In this document: positions 1 through 6,446 of the stretch, in pieces
Layout: the number at the start of each line of letters is the position of its first letter
Numbering within the stretch: the first letter of the stretch is position 1
Assembly (NCBI GenBank): GCA_028705775.1
Contig: JAQWCW010000026.1
Coordinates: 1 to 39,092 of the forward strand
Length of the DNA: 39,092 nt
Direction: 5' to 3'
DNA from: Eubacteriales bacterium
GTDB lineage: Bacteria > Bacillota > Clostridia > Christensenellales > Aristaeellaceae
Made by a program: the position numbers and the translations under genes
The notes under the pieces: model-generated
Told to the model about the DNA's origin: nothing
Databases searched by the model: none
What the model saw: the letters and a program-made list of their open reading frames with translations, nothing else

Positions 1-15
1 TGTTATGCTGTTCAT
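1..15 (-). CDS. Possible 5' end of a divergent gene (partial)
   Basis: On the minus strand an ATG at 15-13 is followed by four sense codons (M-N-S-I-T) before the window edge. A GGAG-like ribosome binding site lies about 11 bases upstream (plus-strand 27-30). Only five codons are visible, so no function can be given. The spacing is slightly long and the call rests on the start signal alone. Confidence 0.3.
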
Positions 16-112
16 GAATGATGAGGCTCCTTTCGGCTTTTGTTGTCTGCAACTCAACTATAACCGATTTCGCCTCGTCCTTCATTCTTTTTTTTTCATT
101 TGTCCAAGATGT

Positions 113-128
113 ATTGTAGCGCTACAAT
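113..128. promoter_or_regulatory. Perfect 16-bp palindrome, possible operator
   Basis: ATTGTAGCGCTACAAT is a perfect palindrome in the upstream region of yebC, 28 bases before its -35 box and between it and a possible divergent gene. Perfect even palindromes of this size are typical of dimeric repressor sites. No cognate regulator can be named from the sequence. Confidence 0.4.
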
Positions 129-155
129 TCTTACGCGTCTCGTTTGTGATATTTA

Positions 156-184
156 TTGACGGCTTCACGCCGATTTGATATAAT
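156..184 (+). promoter_or_regulatory. Sigma-A promoter of yebC
   Basis: TTGACG at 156-161 and TATAAT at 179-184 are separated by exactly 17 bases. Transcription would begin about 192, giving a leader of roughly 50 bases before the yebC start. A GGGAGG ribosome binding site sits at 229-234. Confidence 0.85.
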
Positions 185-242
185 AGTAACTCGGTAAGAT
201 AAGAGCTTAAAGCAACTTTAAGCAAGCTGGGAGGCATCGTCC

Positions 243-992
243 ATGTCGGGACATTCTAAATGGGCCAACATCAAGCACAAAAAGGGCAAGGCGGACGCGG
301 AGCGCGGAAAGATTTTTACTAAAATCGGGCGTGAGATTGCCATTGCGGTCAGGGAAGGCGGAGCAGACCCCGACGTGAACGGCAAGCTGCGCGACGTTAT
401 CGCCAAGGCTAAGGCGAGCAATATGCCCAATGATAATATCAGCCGCTCCATCAAAAAGGCGGCGGGCGAGGGCAGCAACGTCAATTACGAAGAAATCACC
501 TATGAAGGCTACGCGCCCGGCGGAGTTGCCGTGCTTGTGGAGGTCGTAACCGACAACCGCAACCGCACAGCGTCCGAAATCCGCCACGCGTTCGACAAGA
601 ACGGCGGCTCTATGGGCACAACCGGAAGCGTCGGCTATATGTTCGACCATCGCGGCGTTATTGATATCGAGCGCGAGCCGGGCATGGACGAGGATGAGTT
701 CATGATGACCGCGCTTGACTTGGGCGCAGAGGACGTAAACACGGACGACGACGAGGTTTTCGAGGTTTACACAAAGCCGAACGATTTCTCGAACGTACGC
801 CAAGCGTTTGAAAAGAACGGAATGACCATTCTCTCTGCGGAGGTCGCATACCTGCCTCAGAATCTGGTAGAGGTTGACGCTGAGAACGTTGAAAAGATTC
901 AGAAAATGCTGGATATGTTCGACGATAACGACGACGTTCAGAACGCGTTCCACAACGCGAACCTGCCTGAGGACGAGGAAGAGGACGACTGA
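243..992 (+). CDS. yebC: YebC/PmpR family regulatory/translation protein
   Basis: A 249-aa member of the YebC/PmpR (TACO1) family, cytoplasmic. It was long annotated as a transcriptional regulator, and members are also implicated in translation of proline-rich stretches. The N-terminus MSGHSKWANIKHKK is the family signature, followed by the conserved K-A-D-A-x-R-G-K-x-F-T-K segment. Length matches the usual 240-250 aa. The C-terminus ends in a strongly acidic tail (about eight Asp/Glu in the last ten residues). The start is fixed by GGGAGG nine bases upstream and by a consensus promoter. It is followed 78 bases later by ogt, with a large hairpin between them. The family often neighbours ruvC, which is not seen here. 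Confidence 0.95.
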   Translation: MSGHSKWANIKHKKGKADAERGKIFTKIGREIAIAVREGGADPDVNGKLRDVIAKAKASNMPNDNISRSIKKAAGEGSNVNYEEITYEGYAPGGVAVLVEVVTDNRNRTASEIRHAFDKNGGSMGTTGSVGYMFDHRGVIDIEREPGMDEDEFMMTALDLGAEDVNTDDDEVFEVYTKPNDFSNVRQAFEKNGMTILSAEVAYLPQNLVEVDAENVEKIQKMLDMFDDNDDVQNAFHNANLPEDEEEDD

Positions 993-1018
993 CCTTCGAG
1001 CCGATAAATTGATTTTCG

Positions 1019-1058
1019 CGCGCCGTAAAGCGGGGGCTTTTCCCTGCTTCACGGCGCG
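1019..1058 (+). promoter_or_regulatory. Long intergenic hairpin between yebC and ogt
   Basis: CGCGCCGT (1019-1026) pairs with ACGGCGCG (1051-1058). The stem continues inward through AAGC/GCTT and GGGG/CCCT-type pairs with a single A-C mismatch, giving about 16 pairs around a 6-base loop. No T-run follows, so it is not a classical terminator. Its 3' foot lies two bases before the GAGG of the ogt ribosome binding site, so it could serve as a processing or translation-control element. Confidence 0.55.
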
Positions 1059-1070
1059 TATGAGGTTATT

Positions 1071-1592
1071 ATGAACTATATTGCAAAGGTTGAATCGCCG
1101 CTTGGGCTAGTTACAGTAACCAGCGACGGAGAGAGCATAACGGGGCTTTGGCTTCCTATGCAGATGCCGTCTGCGGACGCTTTTGAGGCGGCGTGCAGCC
1201 ATGCGCGCCTTCCTGTGCTTGAGGACGCCGAGGACTGGCTTGCGGACTATTTCGCCGCTAAAAAGCCGGAGCTTACGCTTCCGCTCGCCCCTTCCGGCAA
1301 CGAGTTCCGTCAGGCTGTATGGAGCGTGCTTTTGCAAATCCCCTACGGCGAGCTGACGACCTACGGCGAGGTTGCGGACAAGGTAAAGGTGCGGATGGGA
1401 AAAACGGAAATGTCCGCGCAGGCAATCGGCTACGCCGTCGGGCATAACCCGATTTCAATAATGATTCCCTGCCACCGCGTTGTCGGCGCGGGCGGCGATT
1501 TGACGGGCTATTCCGGCGGAATAGAATACAAGAAAAAGCTGCTCGAAATAGAGGGCGTGGATATGGAGAAGCTGCACGACCCGAAAAAGTAA
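1071..1592 (+). CDS. ogt: Methylated-DNA--protein-cysteine methyltransferase
   Basis: A 173-aa O6-alkylguanine-DNA alkyltransferase of the Ogt/AdaB type. It moves the alkyl group from O6-methylguanine to its own cysteine in a single-use reaction. The active-site motif PCHRVVG lies at about residues 133-139 with Cys134 as acceptor, followed by the G-x-L-T-G-Y-S-G-G segment. The helix-turn-helix-like region with Y98-G-E and A-x-A-I-G-x-A (about 116-122) precedes it, as in the family. The N-terminal ribonuclease-like domain (about 1-75) is of normal length. A GAGG ribosome binding site lies eight bases upstream. It is 78 bases after yebC on the same strand and ends in a hairpin terminator. Full length, no missing key residues. 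Confidence 0.95.
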   Translation: MNYIAKVESPLGLVTVTSDGESITGLWLPMQMPSADAFEAACSHARLPVLEDAEDWLADYFAAKKPELTLPLAPSGNEFRQAVWSVLLQIPYGELTTYGEVADKVKVRMGKTEMSAQAIGYAVGHNPISIMIPCHRVVGAGGDLTGYSGGIEYKKKLLEIEGVDMEKLHDPKK

Positions 1593-1702
1593 TCGGAGCG
1601 CGCAAAAGCTTGGTTTTAACTTCCATAGCGCACGAGAATCTTTTGCACTCACGGCATTAATCATGAAAAACGACGTTTGCGGCAATAAAGAATGCTTTTT
1701 AG

Positions 1703-1733
1703 CCCATCCCGAAAGTATCGCGGATGGGTTTTT
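1703..1733 (+). terminator. Rho-independent terminator after ogt
   Basis: CCCATCC (1703-1709) and GGATGGG (1722-1728) form a stem, extended by neighbouring pairs, followed directly by TTTTT. It lies 110 bases after the ogt stop codon. Confidence 0.75.
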
Positions 1734-1775
1734 GCTATAATCATATTGTAAATAAGCAGACGGCAGGAGGCGCAT

Positions 1776-2177
1776 ATGGCGGAGCTGTTGATTATACTTC
1801 TCCCCGTCGCGGCGGTTTTTGCGCTTATATCGGACAAAATCGCGCCGAAAGAAAGCGAGCATACTTACAGAATGCCAAAGGCTATGCCGCCTTTCGGGCT
1901 TTGCGGCGCAGCGTTCTTTTATGCGCTTTTGCTGCTTTCAGCCTTCAGCGGATGGACAAGCAGCACGTCGGAGAGGCTTATATGCGCGCTCGTTTTTGGC
2001 ATATCAGGGGCGTATCATGGATTCAAAATATTCGCGTATTACAGCCGCATTTATGGCGATAAGCAAACCAACAAGCGTGAAAGCCTTTATGCTTTTCAGT
2101 CGCTCAAAAGCCCGATATTGCCGCCTGTCAGCAGCGCGGAATATTCAGCTCCATACTGCTCCGAAAGGAAATCATAG
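1776..2177 (+). CDS. Small membrane protein, unknown, convergent with php gene
   Basis: A 133-aa ORF whose first half looks real. It has a well-placed GCAGGAGG ribosome binding site and an ATG at 1776. It has an N-terminal hydrophobic helix (about 2-18), a second (about 41-58) and a third, weaker one (about 69-86), suggesting an integral membrane protein. I do not recognise the family. The last 27 codons (from 2096) lie antisense to the 3' end of the PHP phosphatase gene, and the C-terminus from about residue 95 looks unstructured. This suggests a gene that lost its original 3' end, or a short genuine protein with a convergent overlap. A TATAAT hexamer at 1736-1741 could be its -10 box, but no good -35 box is visible. 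Confidence 0.5.
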   Translation: MAELLIILLPVAAVFALISDKIAPKESEHTYRMPKAMPPFGLCGAAFFYALLLLSAFSGWTSSTSERLICALVFGISGAYHGFKIFAYYSRIYGDKQTNKRESLYAFQSLKSPILPPVSSAEYSAPYCSERKS

Positions 2178-2830
2178 CACTCTTTCATTCGGGTTTTTCT
2201 GGAGCTTGTGTTATGCGCGTCGGTTGCGACAAAATCGGCAATGCGGTTATCAAGCATGAACTTGATGAAGCGTTTTTCCTTCCTGTCCCACGAGCTGAAA
2301 AGCGAGCGCTTGCGCAGAACAGCTCCGGTATTGAGCTGGATAAGCGCCCGAATTTCTTCCTTCAGCTCAATTACGCTCTCCGGCTTATTGAGCAGGCAGA
2401 GATAGCGCTCCGCATGGGCAAGCACAGGTCTGTAACCGGCTGCCGCTACGCGCCGGAGCGCGTCAAAAATATAATCAAAGGACTTATCCTGCCCGAACTC
2501 TACAAGCACTGAGCGCGACGAGCCGAGCGGAATAATACGCTGCTCCTCAAGAAATCTGCGGGTCATGTCGGTATAAAGCACCTCGCAGCCCGGGCAAACG
2601 GTCAGCGGCAGATTTTCCGACAGGCAGAACGCGTTCATTTCGTTTATCGCCGAGTAATACTTTTCATAATCGAAGGGAGTTATTCCGGGAGTCATATGCG
2701 AGGTTGCGAAAACGCAGCCGACATTGTCGGCCGCGGACGCTCTGAGCATACGCTTGGAATGCTCAAAATCATCGGCTCCGTCGTCCATATCAAACGCGGA
2801 ATGCTGATGAATATCAATAAAGCGAGTCAT
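2096..2830 (-). CDS. PHP-domain protein tyrosine phosphatase (CpsB/CapC/YwqE type)
   Basis: A 244-aa metal-dependent tyrosine phosphatase of the PHP superfamily. In Firmicutes it removes phosphate from the tyrosine cluster of the partner BY-kinase and so tunes capsule or exopolysaccharide export. Metal-ligand motifs appear in order: D-I-H-Q-H at 6-10 with D-D-G at 16-18, T-S-H at 43-45 (usual form T-P-H), V-E-F at 110-112, A-H-A-E-R-Y at 138-143 (usual form AHPERY) and T-D-A-H at 203-206. The substitutions at 44 and 140 are mild and keep the ligands. It lies 23 bases downstream of the kinase gene and is the last gene of the minus-strand module. Its 3' end overlaps the convergent ORF from 1776 by 82 bases. 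Length is typical. Confidence 0.9.
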   Translation of the reverse strand: MTRFIDIHQHSAFDMDDGADDFEHSKRMLRASAADNVGCVFATSHMTPGITPFDYEKYYSAINEMNAFCLSENLPLTVCPGCEVLYTDMTRRFLEEQRIIPLGSSRSVLVEFGQDKSFDYIFDALRRVAAAGYRPVLAHAERYLCLLNKPESVIELKEEIRALIQLNTGAVLRKRSLFSSWDRKEKRFIKFMLDNRIADFVATDAHNTSSRKTRMKECYDFLSEQYGAEYSALLTGGNIGLLSD

Positions 2831-2853
2831 AATCTATCCCTTCAAGCGCGCAA

Positions 2854-3630
2854 TCAGGGTCTGTCGTCGTGAACAGGCTTTTTCTTCGTCGTCTTTACGC
2901 GCGCCTTTTCCGGCTTGCCGTTCTTTGTATCATAGCCCTTTTTATAGTAATAGGTATAGTAGGATTTATAGTAATACTTCTTTGCTGTGCTGCTGTCAAA
3001 CTCGACCTTGTTCAGCACCGTGCCGAGAATCGGGGTTTCGGTTTTGCGAAGCTGATTCACGCTGTCGATAAGCTCGCGGCGGCTAATCAGGCTGCTGGAA
3101 ACAACGAACACGATTCCGTCGCAATCCTTGGCGATGAGCGCTGCGTCGATTATCGTTCCGACAGGCGGAGCGTCAACAAGCACATAATCGAAGGATTCGG
3201 CAAGCTGGTCAAGCAGCTGGCGCAGAAGCGGCGTTGAGAGAAGCTGCAGGGAATTCGCCACATCGCGCCCAACCATAACCAAATAGGCGTTCTGAATATT
3301 CGTCTGGTAAACTATGTCCTCCGCCTGGCACTGACCCGCGAGATAATGGGTCATTCCGAGCTTTTCGCCCTCAATCATGCTGACATATCTGCTTTCAAGC
3401 ATTGAGCGGCGCAAGTCGCAGTCAACCAGAACAACCCTCTTGCCAAGCCCCGCCAGAGTGCGCATCATATTAAGCGTGAGGAAGCTTTTGCCTTCCTGGG
3501 GACGGCAGCTTGTAAACATAATCTTCTTAACGTTTCTGCCGGAAAACTCTAAGTTTGTGCAAAGAGTGTTCATCGCCTCGTTGCAGGCATAATCAAGCTT
3601 CTCAAAACGGCTAAGAACGGCGTATCTCAT
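2854..3630 (-). CDS. Capsular/exopolysaccharide BY-kinase (CpsD/CapB/YwqD type)
   Basis: A 258-aa bacterial tyrosine autokinase, cytoplasmic but docked on the YveK-type membrane protein encoded just upstream. The modified Walker A is S-C-R-P-Q-E-G-K-S-F at 41-50, Walker A' is VVLVDCDLR at 67-75 and Walker B is VLVDAPP at 150-156. The C-terminus carries the hallmark autophosphorylation cluster, with nine tyrosines between 219 and 233, then a basic tail. In Firmicutes the kinase and its transmembrane activator are separate proteins, as here. The gene lies 21 bases downstream of the Wzz/YveK gene and upstream of its phosphatase, so the three form a complete phosphorylation cycle that normally regulates polysaccharide chain length and export. 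Confidence 0.93.
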   Translation of the reverse strand: MRYAVLSRFEKLDYACNEAMNTLCTNLEFSGRNVKKIMFTSCRPQEGKSFLTLNMMRTLAGLGKRVVLVDCDLRRSMLESRYVSMIEGEKLGMTHYLAGQCQAEDIVYQTNIQNAYLVMVGRDVANSLQLLSTPLLRQLLDQLAESFDYVLVDAPPVGTIIDAALIAKDCDGIVFVVSSSLISRRELIDSVNQLRKTETPILGTVLNKVEFDSSTAKKYYYKSYYTYYYKKGYDTKNGKPEKARVKTTKKKPVHDDRP

Positions 3631-3651
3631 GCTGTTACCTTTCCCCTTAAA

Positions 3652-4422
3652 CTAGTTTTTTCTTTCGCCGCGGCGGGAGGATTGAGTGATATTCTGCGAG
3701 TAGAGCGGCATGACGGCAAGAACCGGAATTCCGGTATACTTGACAATATCGTCAACCGACTTAATCTTATCATCCAGAACAAAGCGAAGCGTAATAACGC
3801 CTACGGAAAGCACCAATCCAATCAGCGCGCCAATCAGAATAAGGCGCGTTTTCTGCGGGCTTGAAGGCTTTGTGGGCACAAGCGCGGAGGACATGACGCT
3901 TGGGCGCTCGGTCGCAAGCACGTCATGCACATAATCGCTCACAACAAGCGCCATCTGATTGGCTATATCCGCAGACAGCTGCGGGTCTCCGGTTGTAACT
4001 GTTATATTCAGCATTCGGGTGTTGGACGGGTTCGTTACGGAAACCATGTTCTTGAGCTGGGTATAGGAATAGCTGAGCCCAAGGTCGCTTATAACCTTGG
4101 CGTTCACTTCCCATGTATCAAAAACCTCAAGATAATCAGCGGCAAGGTAATTGCCTATCTGAAAATCCGAAAGGTTAACAATCGAATCGTTAGAGCTTAA
4201 AACATAAAGGCTCGATGTAGCCTCATACTGCGGCTTTGCGATGAAAAAAGCGTAGCCGCCGGCAATAAGCATACACATTACAACGGACAGAATAATCCAT
4301 TTCAGCTTTGAAAGCAGCACATAAAAAAGCTCGACAAGGTCGATTTCGCTTGCTTCCTGCTGCGGCTCAATGGAAAGCGCAGTTTCGGTATTTTTGTTCT
4401 CGCCATGCTCGATAGTGCTCAT
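3652..4422 (-). CDS. Wzz/YveK-type chain-length and BY-kinase activator protein
   Basis: A 256-aa polysaccharide co-polymerase of the Firmicute CapA/YveK type. It is anchored by two membrane helices (about 41-62 and 193-212) with an extracellular Wzz domain between them and a short cytoplasmic tail that activates the BY-kinase. A P-T-K-P-S-S-P motif sits directly before the second helix, as is usual. I place the start at 4422 because GGGAGGAC lies four to ten bases before that ATG. The frame is open further upstream to 4515, but the extra residues do not resemble the family. It is first in the wzz-kinase-phosphatase run. The preceding gene ends over 300 bases away beyond a terminator-like hairpin, so its own promoter is expected, but I see no clear one. 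Confidence 0.88.
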   Translation of the reverse strand: MSTIEHGENKNTETALSIEPQQEASEIDLVELFYVLLSKLKWIILSVVMCMLIAGGYAFFIAKPQYEATSSLYVLSSNDSIVNLSDFQIGNYLAADYLEVFDTWEVNAKVISDLGLSYSYTQLKNMVSVTNPSNTRMLNITVTTGDPQLSADIANQMALVVSDYVHDVLATERPSVMSSALVPTKPSSPQKTRLILIGALIGLVLSVGVITLRFVLDDKIKSVDDIVKYTGIPVLAVMPLYSQNITQSSRRGERKN

Positions 4423-4744
4423 TAAGTCCTCCCTGCCATACGGCTTGCGAGTATTTATTTCGGCAACGAAACGGCTGCCGGAGGTAGACGCCGGAGCGTC
4501 CGATAGGACAGGCACAAGGAAAATTCATTGGGGCAATTTGGGATAAGCATTTTGCCGCGGGCAGGGCTTTATTTCGCAATAAAAACGGCATGGAAGCAAT
4601 GGATTCTTGCCCCCATGCCGTTTAATGCAGCAGCATTCACCGCTGAGCCGCACAAGGCATGCGCTCCGGCTACCCGCTAAGGCTCATAATAACAAACCTT
4701 TGCGTGAGTCCGCGCGTCAAAGGCGGCGGCGGAAGCCTGAAAGC
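4423..4744. other. Gap between secreted-protein gene and wzz
   Basis: No gene is supported in these 322 bases. They hold a terminator-like hairpin at 4583-4623. I see no consensus promoter for the downstream wzz gene on the minus strand. Confidence 0.6.
4576..4623 (-). terminator. Terminator-like hairpin, minus strand
   Basis: AAACGGCATGG (4583-4593) and CCATGCCGTTT (4613-4623) are perfect 11-base inverted arms. Read on the minus strand the stem is followed by TTTTTATT. It lies about 120 bases after the stop of the small secreted protein gene, separating it from wzz. Confidence 0.7.
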
Positions 4745-5284
4745 TTACTTGTTCAGTACGGCAAGGATGAAATCCTGTCCCTTGGCCTTCGCGAGGAAGT
4801 CCGCAGTATAGGTAACGCTGACGCTTCCGTCCTCGTTAACGCTCGCGGGCAGCTCATTCCATTCAACAGCGTCACCGGTCTTGAGTCCGGCGAAAACAGC
4901 GACGGTAGCGTCGGGAGCATACTGGGTCGCGAAAACAATCGTCACCTTGATGTTACCGATGTCGTCAACAACAGCGGTATCGGCTACGTGCAGCTGAGCA
5001 ACTTCGTTAAGCTGCATATCGGCAGTAACGGTGCCGCCGAAAATATCAGCAACGGTCTTGCCTTCGCCAATATCGGCAATGATGGTGGTCAGAGCTTCGT
5101 CAGCAAGCGCGGTATCCTCGCTCTTGGTGACAATGGGCTCCTCGATGGGAGTTCCGTCCTCAGTGGTAGCGGGTTCGACGTCCGTCGTATCCTGCACGGT
5201 CTTGCTGGGCACTGCGAAGGCGGTTGCGGTCATGCACATCATCAGCGCAAGTACCAGAGCGATTACGGAAAGCTTCTTGTTCAT
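4745..5284 (-). CDS. Small secreted acidic protein, unknown
   Basis: A 179-aa exported protein with a clear Sec signal peptide: MNKK, a hydrophobic core (about 5-22) and an AFA cleavage motif near residue 24. A Thr/Glu/Asp-rich stretch follows (about 25-60), then a compact domain of about 115 residues predicted to be mostly beta, ending in ILAVLNK. It has no cysteine in the mature part and no wall-sorting motif. I do not recognise the family. AGGAGG lies seven bases before the ATG. It sits between the LCP gene and wzz on the same strand and is followed by a terminator-like hairpin, so it may be an envelope component expressed with the polysaccharide module. Confidence 0.8.
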   Translation of the reverse strand: MNKKLSVIALVLALMMCMTATAFAVPSKTVQDTTDVEPATTEDGTPIEEPIVTKSEDTALADEALTTIIADIGEGKTVADIFGGTVTADMQLNEVAQLHVADTAVVDDIGNIKVTIVFATQYAPDATVAVFAGLKTGDAVEWNELPASVNEDGSVSVTYTADFLAKAKGQDFILAVLNK

Positions 5285-5355
5285 GGGAAATACCTCCTAA
5301 TATTTATGCGCCTTATTTATCGAAACGCCCTCGCGGACTTTCCGAGCTAAGCAAA

Positions 5356-6387
5356 TCAATCAGGCGTTGGGACGAAGAAAACGCCGAGCGCAAGCCTTTG
5401 AAGGGATTCTTCATCAGGATGGAACTCAACGAAGCCATCGCTCCCGATTATATGCTCCCCACCGATGGAAACAATATCTCCGTAGCGGAAACTCTTCACC
5501 TTATTGACTTCGTTTACGATTTTACCCTTTTTCATATCGCTTGTCAAGTAATATTTAATTGAATCAAGGAACGTTTCCCCAAATTTTGCGTTCTTTTGAA
5601 GTTTTTCCGTGAGCGCAGAGTTCATTGACGCCAAAAACACGCTCTGCCTGCGCATACGGCTCTCGTTTGTTCCGTCGCCGACATCCGAGCGCGCGCGGAC
5701 GTATTTTTCGGCGTTTTCACCCGAAAGCACTATGCTCGCGCCCACCGTCCATGCGGGGTCAATCATTGTAAGGTCGTCCTCAAGCACAACGGAAACGCCG
5801 CCGAGAGCGTCGCACATCGCCGGAACGCCGTCCATGTTAAGGGAAATGTACCCATCAATATTTATCCCGAAAAAAAGCTTCTGAACCGCGTCGACGGTAA
5901 ATTCGCAGGACTGCTCCTCGCTGCCGCCGAAGGCGTGGGAAAGGCAGATTTGCGCGCGCCGCGTACCGGAAATGTTTCCGAGAACGCCGAGCGTAGTTAT
6001 TTCCGTCATGGTATCGCGGTCTATCTGCACCCTCGTTATTGTTTTTTGCTTGGCGTCCGCAACGAGCAGCATAAGAAAGTCAGCCTGCCCGCCGTTTCTG
6101 AAGCCCTGCGCCTTTTCGTCAACGGTCGTTTTATCAACGCCGATGAGCAGATAGGTCGACAGGTTTTCGTTGTAGGCGTACTGCTTTCCGTCATAGTTGA
6201 CTACGCGCGGGGTTGTAAAGCGCGCCGACAAATCGCCTGTCGGCTCGCCCGTATACTTGCCCGAATCGAGCAGCTTTACGGCTATAACCGCCCCGACAAT
6301 CAGCACGGCAATGAGCGCCAAGGATAGAAGCAGTTTCTTGAGTGCCTTTGAGTCGTGTCCCCCGTAGCGACGAAAGCCGCCCGCCAT
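5356..6387 (-). CDS. LytR-CpsA-Psr (LCP) family cell-wall glycopolymer transferase
   Basis: A 343-aa membrane-anchored LCP phosphotransferase. The family moves undecaprenyl-linked teichoic acid or capsular polymer to peptidoglycan on the outer face. There is a basic N-terminus, one membrane helix (about 19-40) and an extracellular LCP domain starting at LIGVD (81-85). Family residues seen include Q-A-D at 101-103, the I-D-R-D-T motif at 122-126, G-Y-I-S-L-N-M-D-G at 179-187 and the Arg-rich catalytic segment (R231, R233, R244, R246, R247). I favour ATG at 6387 because GGGGTG lies six bases upstream. An in-frame ATG at 6393 and GTG at 6396 are alternatives. It follows the dehydratase gene by 59 bases in the same direction. 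Confidence 0.9.
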   Translation of the reverse strand: MAGGFRRYGGHDSKALKKLLLSLALIAVLIVGAVIAVKLLDSGKYTGEPTGDLSARFTTPRVVNYDGKQYAYNENLSTYLLIGVDKTTVDEKAQGFRNGGQADFLMLLVADAKQKTITRVQIDRDTMTEITTLGVLGNISGTRRAQICLSHAFGGSEEQSCEFTVDAVQKLFFGINIDGYISLNMDGVPAMCDALGGVSVVLEDDLTMIDPAWTVGASIVLSGENAEKYVRARSDVGDGTNESRMRRQSVFLASMNSALTEKLQKNAKFGETFLDSIKYYLTSDMKKGKIVNEVNKVKSFRYGDIVSIGGEHIIGSDGFVEFHPDEESLQRLALGVFFVPTPD

Positions 6388-6446
6388 CAGCATCACCCCA
6401 TCAAGTCGTCCGTATATTCAGGTTTCATCCTTAAACAAGCATATTA

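Noticed and set aside
4607-5350. 247-codon open frame on the plus strand
   Set aside because: Antisense to the small secreted protein, which has a signal peptide and AGGAGG site. It would also cross a terminator hairpin.
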